Shown: positions 44,725-55,891, numbered from the stretch's first letter. The stretch: DNA of 64,000 nucleotides from Pascua guehoae (GCA_001600415.1 BCJX01000013.1:936116-1000115); one strand, 5' to 3'. Notes: a model not told the origin generated them from the sequence alone. Numbers and translations are program-made.

Positions 44725-47695
44725 GGTGTGTGGTGTGTTGGGGTTCGTTGGCAGTTTGGTAGTGATGGTGATGGTGGTCGCAGCGGTAGTGGCGGCGGTG
44801 GCAATGACAGTGGCAGTGGCTGTCGCGCGCAGGTGGTTAAATAACAATTGACAGGCGGAGATGTCAATTGAGCAATGTAGAAGTGTAGAGACGTGGAGAT
44901 GTGAAGAACATCAATGTGGAGCTGGACGATATGTATGTATAGAGTACCAAGAGTTGAGAACCTGACAGCCCGCCCAGTATGCTGGTCAGGGGTAACAAAC
45001 CAGCGCCTTGAGTATTGTCGTCGTGACCCTGGCGCCGACTACGCCGCGATGCCGACGACACTGACACGAATTCGAATTCGACTCCTCGAGCCCCTTCCAG
45101 ACCCCTAGCTTCCGGGATCCACGGTGCACACGGCCCACGGCTTGGCCCCCTTTGGACGATGGGACGCTGGGACGCTGGGGGCTGTGTGGCTGGCGTCGTC
45201 GGCGCCACCGATGCCTGATCATCTGACGCGCCGTCGTGCCGCGGGGAACGGCAGGCCGTTGCGGGGGCTGTCGGCGCTCGTGTCACCACTGGTGCCCGAT
45301 AATCCCGAGTAATCTACGCGGATCAACGTGGCTCCGCAGGCACGACTCCCTCCATGTGCCGTCAGAGCCGCCAGATCGGCCCATCAATGCTTTGTTAATA
45401 CGTAATATCAGGCCGAGGCCCAGAATGTCACACACGTGCCAAGGATTTGTGATCCGCATTTCCAGGGAACACAGGGGCACAGGGGGGCACACAGGGTGGT
45501 GGCGGGAGTAAATTTGCCGCCGGGAGTGGCAAGGCTTGGCAAAGGCGATGAGTGTTGCGAGAGATGCAATAGGGCGCTGCCATCGCATCCTTTGCTGTTA
45601 AGAGGTGCAGCTGTCGACCCGCGCGCAGAGCAATACGCAAAGGCGCGAACCGTCCTCCCAGCGCGATATGACGAGTCATAGATACGCAACGCTTCCAGCC
45701 ACGGCCGGTATCTTCCCCAGCATCTCCGTGTGTAACACAACGGCAAAACCGCACGTTTTGTCAATACCGATCTCATCTGGCCGACCCACGACGTCCACCA
45801 GCGCCACCAACGTTCCCACGGCCGCCGCTCGCGTGCCGTCGACCGATGTGGCGGTGCGGCGTGGACGTGGTAGGGATCGTAAGGACGAAGCAGACCCCGG
45901 CGATCCGGCCAAAGCATGTATGTCAACAGAAGCAAGAAACGCCGAAGTCCGCCCCCCTGAGGGGTGTCAACATGCCCTGAAATCCTGTCTTGGGTAGGCG
46001 CTAGCGGCGATCGCCGCGAGACACACACGTTTTGAGCAGAAGGAGAAAGTGGGTGGCGTCACCCTCCACCTCCACCGCACCTCCACCTCCACCCCAACAT
46101 GTGTTATCGCTCCCCATCACCCGTTATCGCTCGCCACACTATCACGACTCGCGATCGTGCTATCGGTGCTGCTATCAAGTCCACGCCGTCGCAAGTTATC
46201 TGAAAGTACAGATACGCACAATCTTCGGAGCGCGGGGCGCCGTTTATTCCTTGGAAAGTGGTGGCGCGGGCTATCGGACATGCATTCCATCCCAGCACAC
46301 GGCGGGCCTTGGCTCCTTGGCCGAGGGCTTGGCCCCCCGTGGCACCATGCCTGCGCCGACGCCGCGGCTCGGAGCTCGACCACACTCCGACGCCGCTCCT
46401 GTATATCCCAGGCTCTGTTACGGGGGCTGTGCAGCCCACGTCCGCTCCACTGTTCTGACCCTCATCCCTTGCATACGGCCTGCTATAGATTAGGCAGATC
46501 TACATGTACTTGCGCGCTGACGATGCAAGCAGCATGTGCTCCGAGGCGGCACATCGCACGGTAGGCGTCCACTAAGGCGTTCAAGTTGTGCCTCGTGGGT
46601 GCCAAGTGCTATCGCTGTGTTATCGGACATGGGAGAACCCATCTCAGTCCAGGAATAGGTTCGAGACGACGCCAACACTGCCAGCATCTCGACTCGGACA
46701 CAACACGGCGTTTTCGGGTTAGGATACGTGGTGTGAGTGGTGCGGGCCTCCGGACGCAAGAATACGGCCCCGGTTAGCCTTTGCTCCTATCTCCCACGCC
46801 GCCCAGCCCGGACAGAAGGGCTAAATTACCGTACCCATGCTGACGCCTCTTGCTTCTTCGATGATGTAGCTTTCATTGACTGCATCTATCAGCGTGTTGT
46901 ATTTTATATCTAGGACCCACGAGCAGCCATTTCTCACTTGCTAGCAGCCAATGGGCGGTGGCTGATACGCAGAGCTAATCGGGCTGGAAAATAATGGCCA
47001 ACGTGTTTGCACAAAACAAACAATGCTCAGCGTGCGGTCTAACATCGTTGCGTTGAGGGAACTCACGGCCAGCTAGGGAACGTCCAGTGCTTTACTTCCA
47101 CAGAATACACTTACCATGCATCGTATGAGCCAGTGGTGTTGCCATGCGATCACTTGCGCCGCGGTCAGTCTCGAAAGGTCATTTTTTTCTGCCGAACGAG
47201 ACAGTGCGCCGACAATTAGAAGTAGCAGTCACGGTCTGTAGCAATAAGAAAGGGTGAGAAAACAATACAAACCCATATGGGGTTTAATGGGCTCAAAGCA
47301 AGAAGAAAGGAAGTTTCCCTCCACCTGCAACAGGAAACCCACGCCTTGCAAAAATAACCTGCACACAATTACATTTCCGGCGTTCATTTCTGCGGCTGAG
47401 GATCTCGACAACCAACCCAACACCAAAACCCAAACCAAAGCTAATTGGAACGGACAGTAGCTCAATGGATGTGAGACCGGTGGCGGAGTGGAGGACCAGC
47501 ACCTGCAATGCTCGAACGACGCATCGCGCTGAATAACCGCAGTCTCCAGACATGCTCTACAGGGAAACGGACAGTGTGACAGTAACAATGCCCATTCTCC
47601 GTCCGCGACAGAGCATCTAGCCGTCCCCCAATGCCTGTCACCACAGAAGCGTGCTGGGCGTGCCCGTCGTGGTTGGCAACGGTACGAAATAGGAA
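44725..47695. other. Gene-poor 3 kb region
   Basis: The left half has weak ORFs on both strands without recognisable content. The right half (46780-47700) has almost no ORFs and is richer in A/T than the rest. A direct EcoRI-like doublet GAATTCGAATTCG lies at 45068-45080. No gene is supported before the tRNA at 47711. Confidence 0.6.
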
Positions 47696-47703
47696 GAAAA
47701 AAA
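47696..47703 (-). terminator. Pol III terminator of tRNA-Ala(AGC)
   Basis: Eight T on the minus strand start 8 nt downstream of the tRNA 3' end. Confidence 0.8.
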
Positions 47704-47710
47704 GGAATAG

Positions 47711-47796
47711 TGGACGAGTTAGGAATCGAACCAAAGACCTCGTCAATGAGACATGTACATGCTAATGACGCGCTCTACCAACTGAGCTACACGCCC
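47711..47796 (-). tRNA. tRNA-Ala(AGC) with a short intron
   Basis: Read on the minus strand, GGGCGTG pairs with CTCGTCC at the 3' end, including the G3:U70 wobble that is the alanine identity element. The D-arm AGCTCAGTTGGTAGAGC gives the A box, and GGTTCGATTCC the B box. The anticodon stem is CGTCA/TGACG with loop start TTAGCA, so the anticodon is AGC. About 14 nt after A37 are an intron. The discriminator base is A. The U-tract at 47703-47696 follows as Pol III terminator. Confidence 0.9.
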
Positions 47797-48007
47797 GACC
47801 ACTGTTTAAGCATTAGCCTATGGCTCATGTAAGAGACAACGGAGTGCCCTGGCGCATCGACGACGAACCAACTTCCGCCTAAGAGCCAAGCTCGAACAGC
47901 AACCCCAGTTCCCTACTCCACCTCACTCGTTGAATCATCTCAGCGTGGATCATTGACTCTGACACTATACAAAACTGATCTCCAAGATGACGCGTCAGCC
48001 ATCAAGA

Positions 48008-48965
48008 TCACTTGACCCTCCTCTTCTTCGCAGCCGGACCCGCATTCGACCCGCCAGCAGCCGCATTGGAGGCGGTTTCCAAGTCGTCCGAGTCGGCGGA
48101 CACCGAGGACCTGTTGCGGGTACGCGAGGTCCCGTCGACAGGCGGCCGGGGCGGGAGCTGCAGATCGACCTTGTCGAGTTTGAGAAGCTTGCACACGGCC
48201 TCAATCTCGGCCGCCACTTCGGCCTTGAACGTGATGGTTTCCTGGGCGGTGGCGTTGGATTTGCGATAGATGGACAGCCCAAAGTCGACAATCCGCACCG
48301 TGTCGATCGGGAGGCGTCCGTGCCGCAGCCAGTGTTTGGGGGCGGGAGACTTGTGGACCACACCGGCGGCATGGAGATGACGATACTTGTCGACAATGGC
48401 GTTTCTTGCCGTCAGCAGAGTGTTATGGGGAGAGGACCCAAACTCACTTTTCACCTACGGTGAGACGGTCGATGGCGTCGTTGGTCAGTGGCGCCCCGAC
48501 GTCTTCGAGGAGGATGCAGAGCACCTCCGTGTAATGGACGTATGTACGCCGAGCGTGGTTTGAGCTCCGTTGGTGGGATACCCAAAGCCCATACGAGACC
48601 GGCACGACGGTCCCCTGGAGCGGCTTGAGGAAGTGATGGTATATGTACGCCTCTTGTCCTGCCTCCTTGTACGTGATTGCAGTTTCGGTAGGAAACCCAA
48701 ACTTTGCGACAAGCGCAACGCCGTTAGCCGTAGCCCCAAAGGCGGCCATCGTACGCCCCGAAGCCAGATACTCGCGGACAGAGACGTGGGCCGAGGGGAG
48801 TCCTTGAGGATGCTGCGTGCGCGGGTGCTTGTCGAGAAGTTGCTGTGTAGAATTGCCGTCGCGACGAAGTAGTGTCTTCGACTTGATAGGGCCGATGAAG
48901 TCTTCAGAGAGGTTGTCGATGGGCTTTAGCGCAGCCGGCCAAGTGGAGCGGTCATAGACGTCCAT
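48008..48965 (-). CDS. Small protein-kinase-fold protein lacking the catalytic Asp and Asn
   Basis: Exons 48965-48448 and 48404-48008 encode 304 residues. The N-lobe has a beta3-like GVALVAKFGF with Lys, followed by the helix QEAYIYHHFL and PVSYGLWVS. The hinge LCILLEDVGAPL and the metal-binding IVDFGLS are kinase-like. The catalytic loop, however, reads HAAGVVHKSPAPKHWL: the Asp of HxD is Ser, and the Asn four to five residues later is missing. The C-lobe is short; a helical ETITFKAEVAAEIEAVCKLLKL and a disordered tail ending KKRRVK (possible nuclear signal) replace it. It is probably a pseudokinase of a small fungal kinase-like family. An in-frame ATG at 49022 could add 19 residues; 48965 is preferred because the upstream stretch does not resemble the kinase fold. 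Confidence 0.65.
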
Positions 48966-49800
48966 CGTGAGGGTGAGCCGCTGGCTTTGGATGATAATAG
49001 TGTGAGACGCGACCCACCTCATGCCTGTCCCCCACACTGCTGAGGATATCCATTGTTGCTGTTCGAGATGGAGGAACACAGGGATGGGTGGTGGGTGGTG
49101 GGTGGTGGGTGAGTCGGTGGACAGAAATTGACGAGAAGGAAACGTGGGAATAAGAGCAAAGCGGACGAGGGAAAAGGACAGTATAAGAGAGGTGGCAGAG
49201 CGTAAATACTCCTCCTGGTTGTGCGCCCCTGCTGGGAGCAAACCTCCTTCTCCAGTGAACACACAAGTGCGTCATTGTTCGACCCTTCCTGACGGACACG
49301 CTGTGTCATAAGAGTATTTTCCCCGAGTTAAAGCGCCCCGTGTCTGCGGAAGGCATACGGGCGTTTTCTGTCTTGTAAAATATTCTCTCTGCTGTAGAGG
49401 AGTGAGCGGGAAGGAGGGGGAGCACACTCGTATCCTTTCGCCACGTCCGCTCCCCACTGAAGCACGGCTTCATTAAACGACTTTTGAAGCCGTTGCCCTT
49501 TTGTCCTACCCCAGCTTCAATTGTTGACCTTCGCACTGAAGCAGACAGCGGGGACGTGGGCAAAACAATCCGTTAATTGTCCCGGTCATTCCTTTCACCA
49601 CCCAACCTGTCGTTCCCATATTACACCTCTGGTCAGCGCCCTCAACGAGGCCGGTTTCTGCCGCTAGTCCACTGTGATGGGGGACAGAAAGGCAAGCTGT
49701 GTAACAGTCTACAGCCATTTCAACGTTTTGGGTTAAACGTTTACTTTTCCTCGTGCTCAACAAAGGCCATTCTGGACCACTGGTTTGCTGTGGAAGGGGA
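48966..49800. other. Upstream region of the kinase-like gene
   Basis: It has a GGTGGGTGGT repeat at 49083-49110. The remaining sequence contains no recognisable gene. Confidence 0.55.
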
Positions 49801-49801
49801 T

Positions 49802-49806
49802 AAAAA
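49802..49806 (-). terminator. Pol III terminator of tRNA-Asn
   Basis: Five T on the minus strand, 8 nt downstream of the tRNA 3' end. Confidence 0.7.
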
Positions 49807-49813
49807 GTCAAGC

Positions 49814-49900
49814 TGTCCCACTGAGGCTTGAACTCAGGACCTTTCGATATTGAATGCTGCCATTTAACAGTCGAATGCTCTACCGACTGAGCCATAGGAC
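49814..49900 (-). tRNA. tRNA-Asn(GTT) with an intron
   Basis: On the minus strand the acceptor pair is GTCCTAT/GTGGGAC with a 3' A. The D-arm GGCTCAGTCGGTAGAGC and T-arm CTGAG-TTCAAGC-CTCAG are intact. The anticodon stem is TTCGA/TCGAA with loop CTGTTA, giving anticodon GTT. About 16-17 nt after A37 form an intron. A T5 terminator lies at 49806-49802. Confidence 0.88.
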
Positions 49901-50036
49901 ACTTACAAGGATGGCGTGGCGCACCGCTGTGGCACTGCCACACGAGTACCACCTACCACCAATAAACAGCCTCTCTGCTAGTCTCCCTTTCCAACCAACC
50001 GTTCACAATGATAGGAACGACGCAGGTAGTGGATAG

Positions 50037-50041
50037 AAAAA
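50037..50041 (-). terminator. Pol III terminator of tRNA-Ala(CGC) copy 1
   Basis: Five T on the minus strand, 5 nt after the tRNA end. Confidence 0.7.
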
Positions 50042-50045
50042 GAGA

Positions 50046-50144
50046 TGGACGAGTTAGGAATCGAACCAAAGACCTCGACAATTAGTGCGCAGGATGTGAC
50101 CACATCTTGCGAATGTCGCGCTCTACCAACTGAGCTACACGCCC
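50046..50144 (-). tRNA. tRNA-Ala(CGC), copy 1, with a 26-nt intron
   Basis: The body is the same as in the AGC gene (GGGCGTG/CTCGTCC with G3:U70; identical D and T arms). The anticodon stem is CGACA/TGTCG and the loop starts TTCGCA, so the anticodon is CGC. The intron contains CACATCCTGC, which pairs with GCAAGATGTG across the anticodon, as expected for the precursor fold recognised by tRNA splicing endonuclease. A T5 terminator lies at 50041-50037. Confidence 0.9.
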
Positions 50145-50562
50145 GTCGTCGAGTAGTTCAATCGGCCTCTGTGGTGATGGCTGTGATGCTTGCCGAGTCC
50201 TCGTGTGCAGCAAACACTGTGACTTTCCGTGTCAGAGCGTACATCAGTACAACCAGTGTATGTAACTGCGGTGTCGTGGTCCATCGGGACCGAGTCAAGC
50301 TGCTGTGGTCGAGTCGAAGTCGCAATGTGGTAAAACAAGGGTGGCGATGTGCTGGATTCGCGGGGTATCTACAAGTCGGCACGCTCCTTACATATACCCT
50401 CCCCTAAGTACAGAGTTCACCGTCAGTCAGAGGTGAAGCAAGCAGCAATGTCGTCGTCCGGGGACTCAGTTTCTGAACGAGGTGGAGACTAGCTTGCATC
50501 GGAGCTAGCATCACACAAACCCACTCCGCGTCAACACCCACTCTTGATCACCCCCACATCAA
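50145..50562. other. Spacer between two tRNA-Ala(CGC) genes
   Basis: No gene is seen. It is not a duplicate of the flanks of the other tRNA copy, so only the tRNA bodies are shared. Confidence 0.55.
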
Positions 50563-50602
50563 GCTCAGTTGCTTCATGATACACAACTGCGATCAACTGA
50601 GC
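50563..50602. repeat. 9-bp inverted repeat hairpin beside tRNA-Ala(CGC) copy 2
   Basis: GCTCAGTTG (50563-50571) and CAACTGAGC (50594-50602) are perfectly complementary arms with a 22-nt loop. The right arm matches the D-arm of the tRNA-Ala genes (CCAACTGAGCTAC on the plus strand), so this may be a tRNA 5'-half relic. Confidence 0.7.
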
Positions 50603-50629
50603 TGCAGGACGACCAAAAGGCAAAAGAGA

Positions 50630-50729
50630 TGGACGAGTTAGGAATCGAACCAAAGACCTCAACAAGTCAGGCGCAGGATGTAAACCACATCTTGCGAATG
50701 TTGCGCTCTACCAACTGAGCTACACGCCC
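50630..50729 (-). tRNA. tRNA-Ala(CGC), copy 2, with a 27-28 nt intron
   Basis: The acceptor, D and T arms are identical to copy 1. The anticodon stem has a compensating change (CAACA/TGTTG instead of CGACA/TGTCG), which supports function. The intron pairs with the anticodon arm as in copy 1. TTTT runs at 50625-50622 and 50618-50615 can terminate transcription. Confidence 0.9.
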
Positions 50730-51147
50730 GTCATCTGTGTGTAGTTGTGTGCGCGCGAGGCCGTTCCGCTCGTCGGCGCGTGGGCTTTCCATTCTATCTG
50801 GTGTCTGTGTCTGCCCGGGCGGAAGAGAGGAATTTCGGCAAGGAGAGGAGACGGCGCTCGGTGGGTGGCTGGGTGTGGCAGTCTGTGTCGGCGGTAACCA
50901 GGGCAGACCGCCGACGTGATGACAAGCCCTACATGACGGAGTTTTGACGGGCACTAGTGACCTGTAGGGCCCACCTCAGTGCCTAACAGGCACAGCCTTC
51001 AGAGCCAAAGACTGCACGCACCAACAATGCCTCAGCTGTCGACCAGCCATTCCCGTCGTTCTCCTCTGGTCTGCGTTGAAAGCTCCCCTTCCCCCAGAGG
51101 CCCCTCGACACTCCCAAGGATTCCACCCTCTCCAGTGCCCGCAGCCC
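50730..51147. other. Spacer right of the tRNA-Ala genes
   Basis: Nothing recognised in about 420 bp. Confidence 0.5.
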
Positions 51148-51152
51148 AAAAA

Positions 51153-51225
51153 GGTCACGACGGGGATCGAACCCGCAATCTCCATACCGAGATCTTAACC
51201 TCACGGGCTCAATCCCCAGTGTGCC
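51153..51225 (-). pseudogene. tRNA-like relic: T-arm, acceptor 3' half and Pol III terminator, no matching 5' half
   Basis: On the minus strand GCGGG-TTCGATC-CCCGT forms a good T-arm and B box. It is followed by CGTGACC and a T5 terminator (51152-51148). Upstream, GAGCCCGTGAGGTTAAGATCTC resembles a D-arm and ATCTC-GGTATG-GAGAT forms a stem. The anticodon loop would be one base short, and I find no GGTCACG to pair with CGTGACC. It is either a decayed tRNA or a tRNA with an unusual 5' half that I cannot fold by eye. Confidence 0.35.
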
Positions 51226-51612
51226 TTGACTATTCTGCATTTGGCTGGGAATGGCTGGGAATGCATGGTGCATTGGTTGGGCATATTGGCTGTTGTATTT
51301 GTGAGAATGGCATGCATGCATGAGGATGCAGAATCAATGCTGGGTCTGGACGATATGAGATCAGACTCGAGAGGAGAACGCTCAGTGGTCGTAGTCAGAC
51401 GCCTTGCCGTTGGGCCACGCGACCGAGACGGATGTGCACGGACGCTGGGTGTCATTGTCGCTGCTGGCGAGTATCTGGTGTCATGACCTCGACACCTCGA
51501 CGGGGTGACTTCGGCAGTGGGCTTGCCGGCGCAGTACGCGCCGTACGCGCAAGAGTGCGGGGAGTGCGACGTAGGGGCGTGAAGAGGGTTACTGGTGTGT
51601 CATTACGAAGAG

Positions 51613-51676
51613 AATTACAGTTGGCAGGGCGTGGGAAGACAATTACAGTTGACAGGGAGTGAAAAGACCATTACAC
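51613..51676. repeat. 28-bp direct repeat, two full copies and one partial
   Basis: AATTACAGTTGGCAGGGCG... (51613-51640) is followed immediately by a second copy (51641-51668) with four substitutions. A third begins CATTACAC at 51669 and then decays. Confidence 0.85.
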
Positions 51677-54600
51677 TATGGGTCGCACGACAGTACCCTC
51701 AAACTTTTGTCGCCTAGCCCTTGATCAGTGCTGTGGCCTTGGAGTCGTTTGTTCTGCATATCTGGGGCCCTCCTGATGTCGTGGCCTCGGTCAAACACGC
51801 ACCCAGGGCCCAACTTGCAGTCACCGGTTTTGGGGTTGGACGCGGAATGCTGCTCGGTGGTGGCCCTGTTCCGAGAAACGGCTGGATAACTCTCCTGTAA
51901 CCCAGGAGGGCAGGACAAGTGGCACGATCGACTGTTTGCTGGACATTGCGAGGCAGGAGCAAGCGAGCGTGAGCGTAATAGTTGGAATCAAAGGGCTTGC
52001 GGTCCTTGTCGCCCTTGTCGCCCTTGTCGCCCCAGGTCAGTGCGGCGCCGCGAACTCCAGTCAGCACCGAGGTTAGCGACACTGCGGTGACAAAGACGAG
52101 CTAAAAGTCCCAAGCCACCTGCCGCCACGGGCCAGCCACAACACGACAGCCACACCCTCACGCACGCCAAGAATAGTGTCGGATTCATTCCCACGCCCAC
52201 TGGCCCGTCCCCGAGCTCGCCGAGTCTCACCTGTGGTGAGTTGCGCGCATCCCCCTTGTCGCACCTGGACAGTGTCACAGGGGTTGGGTGCGACGCGTCC
52301 AACAGTCCGTGGGGCGGAGCTCGGCGTGCTGAATGGCCGAGCCAATGTAAAAAGAAGGCGCGCCGCCGTCGTCCGGCTATGTCGGCGTCACCCCGTCGTC
52401 ATCGGTGTGGTGAGTGTGTCTCCGAAAATCGTTGGCCGAGGTCTGTGCGCTGCGAAAACAGAAAAATCTTGGATGCATTCCGGTTGGCTTGACGGCGGTC
52501 AGGGGGGTGAGTCTCTAGTAATGCTACTGGTCGCGCGGCGGGCGCTGAGTCAGACGATATCAAGGGACCAGTGGTATCGACCAGTTGAATACATGCATGT
52601 CACGGAACATACGTACGACTGCCACCGACAGGGGGAATACATTGGCTGGCAACAGTGTCGGTAAACTCGCCGGTGGTAGGACCTGCGGGGGAGGCAAGGG
52701 GGCCGAGAATGGAACATGGAACATCTAACATCGAACCAGTGGAATCAGCGTGGACGGACAATGAGAGCCTGCAAGACGAGTATGGCTACCAGTAGAGAGT
52801 TGAGAACGAGACGCGAGCTGGCCGACAAGGAGCCGAGCCGACCAGGAGCGTACGTAGCAACTCGAAACCCGACAATTCAGCATTCCGCACCTACTTTGGG
52901 CCGAACATTCCAGCCGACCCGAGGACCCGACCAACAGTCATACCCCGACCAACCATATGTCATCGTGGTGGTCGAGACACCAAACAAGTGTCCTACATAT
53001 GCAACTGCTGGAAAAACGGTCTGTGCATGGCGTGGGAAAAATCGTCCTGTACGTGTCCGAGCGTGAGTTTCGGGGTGGGCATGGGTGTTCTCTGAAGCAG
53101 GGCAGTAGGGCACGCAGGCAGGGTAGAAGGGCAGCAGGGGGCGTGGGGAGGAGTGTACGCTCAGTGGGCTGGCATGTCCTTTAGGTGTGGAGGTGAAAGG
53201 ATCTGGCACGTGGGGTGCGGCATGCCGAGGGGTGGGAGATTGGGCAGCGACGGGGTTAGGCAGGAAGGAAGAGACGCAAGCGAAGAAGCAAAGTTCAAGG
53301 CCAAAGAGTCTGGCCAAACGACCGTCATGTGAGGTGCCAAGGACCGTTGCATGGACCGAACGCCGCAGCGGGTGGCGAGGTGGCACAGTGCCATGGCGGC
53401 GTGGCGGGCGTGGTGTCGTGGTCGTGGCGGCGGGCGGGTCATGGCAGCGCCAAACACACCGCCCACACCAACCTTGCTTCGTCGATGCAGCTGGCGTAAG
53501 CGTGCGCCGTGTTGGCCGCGCCGCGCTTTGGGCGTGGGAATCGACTGCAAGGGGACGACCAAAGGGTGTCAGGACGAAAAGGGGGGCCGCAGAGTTGTTT
53601 TTCTTTTTTGGCTGTGCAAAAGAGAAAGACCTCGTACTTGGCGACTGGGGGCCGAGATTGCAGGACCCAAAGGACCACGGCGAGCTTGTGAGTGGTGGAC
53701 TGCTTAGTCGGGGTGAAGGAGAGAGTGTTCCGACGCGGGACGGCTAGGAGGGCGATGACGTCGTGTTGAGTGAGATACCAAATATTCTCGGGGAACCGAG
53801 CGGGAGTCAAGAGGTCAGTGAGCTCGACCAGCAAGTCGGGGTGGGGTGTACACCAGGATACAATCACCACACTGCAACGCAACGACACGACGGACCAGTC
53901 GGACACATAGTTTGTAAAACGTCGCCGTGTCCGCGTACGTGCGGCAGGATCAACAGGGTTGCTCATTTTCCCGTGCAGAGCAGAGCGTGTCTCAACTCGT
54001 GGGCCGCGCTTGACGATTGCTCGGTTCCAACACAGAGTATGGCGTGGGATATGTGCTCCAGAGGACGTTGCGCACTTGATACGCGCTATGCGCTTGGGCA
54101 TTGTGGCGCGCAATTGAACGGACAATTTGTTTGCTGCGGCGGCGTCAGAAGGTTGCCGACTATCGCGCGCGTCCAAGAGGCGCCCCACCCCAAGTCCCAT
54201 CTAAACTGAGACGAAGGATGCATACATGATACGACTGCAAGCCTCGATCTAACGGCCGCCGGACGCGTGCCTTTGGGCTGGAGATCTGGGGTGAAAGGCT
54301 ATTGTTCGGCAGGTTGCATGTCAAGCATCAGTCGTCACAGCCTCCTGCCCGCCGCCGCTCGCCTCGATGGCGACGGATAAACAATGCTGCTTAAACCCTC
54401 TGGCCAGATCGTCACAGGTCGTGTCAGGGACAAAAGAAGCATCGACCTGTTTGCATGGCTGCAGCAGCCTGACGGGCAGGCGAGTTTCCACGCGACGCGG
54501 TACAAAGGAGGCATTCATTCGGGGATATCCGAGGGACAGGATGGAGACTCGAGCGTTTGTCCATTCCCGTTTGCGCAGGGTGGGGGGGCTGCTGAGGGGG

Positions 54601-55789
54601 TGGTCGTCGAGGGTGGTGTAGGGTGAGGTTCGGGCGTGTGTGGACACCAAGTGGGGAAGAGTTAGGAGTTTAGGAACTTGGATGTGTGTGAGGCAGGCTG
54701 GTTGGGTTGTAAGACAGGCAGACGAGATAGGGCAAAGCAGGGAGAGCGCGTATCGTGTGTCATGCCCGTAAAGCTAGAGCCTCCCCAAGCGGTGCTCCGA
54801 CAAGGGGACGGGGGTGAGGGGGGGTGAGGGAGGAGACGAGGGCAATGGGTAGGTGAGGTGGACATGGCGTCATGGCGGCATGGGCATGGACCTCTTTCGT
54901 GTCATGTTGCCCGAGTAAAGAGTTGCTTGCAGGCTTGGCTTTGGCGCGGCACGCGCAGCATGTCCCGCCTTGTGGATTGGATTCCGACAAGTGGCGTTGG
55001 GCACCGTACGGCGCGCGGCATACACAGGTACACTGATTGTGTGTGAATGTACGTGTGCGTGTGCTTGGCTGTGTCTCAATAATGTGGGTGGGCAGGCATG
55101 CTGGATTGGATGTATGCCTGCGGGCTGTGGTTGCTCGTACTGCTGTCGGCCGCCAACAAACAGCCCAGCCCAGCCCAGAGTTTTGCGCACAGGCATTAGC
55201 GGGCGTCGGATGGTGGCTGTGACAGAGTTTGGTGGCTTGGCTCCCATGGCGCAACAAATGGGTTCTGATAGCGAAGTAGCGAGGCACGCGAGTAACACAC
55301 TTTTGCTTGCGACAGGTCTGCTCTTCCAGACAATGTCGACCCAATGTGCATGTTGTCGAGACAAGAAACGACTGCAAGAAGAGACCAACGATCGGCTCGA
55401 GGCAGAATTGGCATCCAGTACAGGCATTGAATGGGGGGGGCAACGAGGGCCCAGGGACAAGGGAATAGAGTGGCGGCTGATTTTTGCAACTTCGCGCGTT
55501 TTTTTTTGGGTCCGGCGCCGGATGGCCCAGATGACGGTTGCTGCGGAGATGCACGCATTGCATTGCTCGTATGACCTGTGGACAGTGAGAAATTCCACCT
55601 GCGGGGACCCCACACTGGATCCGAGGGGGGGGGGGGGGGGCAGAGGTTTGGATTTGAACCTGCAGGAAATCAAGTTCAGTGTCAAGTACGACAGTTCCTT
55701 GTTGCAGGGAAGTTGTGTCTCTTTTCGACCCCACCCAGCAGCGACCAACGACGACGAGCGATAGACGAGCAAGGCGACTGTGCAGTGCA

Positions 55790-55891
55790 GTTTTTTTTTG
55801 TGCTACCCCCCCCCCCCCATTCACCATTCTTTTTTTTACATACCCCCCCCCCCCATCCTCTTTCAACTTTTTTTTCCGCCTCCCCCCCCCC
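55790..55891. repeat. Alternating T-tract/C-tract array next to an assembly gap
   Basis: Three units of about 35 bp each have a run of 8-9 T, a short mixed spacer, then a run of 10-13 C. The last C run goes straight into the gap at 55892. Confidence 0.85.

Larger units (their letters stand above)
51226..55891. other. Gene-poor region, more than 4.6 kb
   Basis: Several ORFs of 100-300 codons overlap on opposite strands. They are Arg/Gly/Pro-rich and show no domain or splice pattern. Notable sequence: a 28-bp direct repeat at 51613-51672, a CTTGTCGCC 9-mer repeat at 52003-52033, a purine-rich GGGCAGTAGGGCACG patch at 53098-53150, a run of G at 55625-55640, and T/C tract arrays at 55790-55891. 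It may be a very long upstream region for the zinc-finger gene. Confidence 0.6.

Noticed and set aside
45408..46028. 206-codon minus-strand ORF in the gene-poor region
   Set aside because: The amino-acid composition follows base composition, there is no recognisable domain, and both strands are open.
51714..52082. ORF with GDKGDKGDK that looks collagen-like
   Set aside because: The motif is only the translation of a CTTGTCGCC 9-mer repeat. There is no signal peptide, no further Gly-x-y repeats and no splice-consistent continuation.
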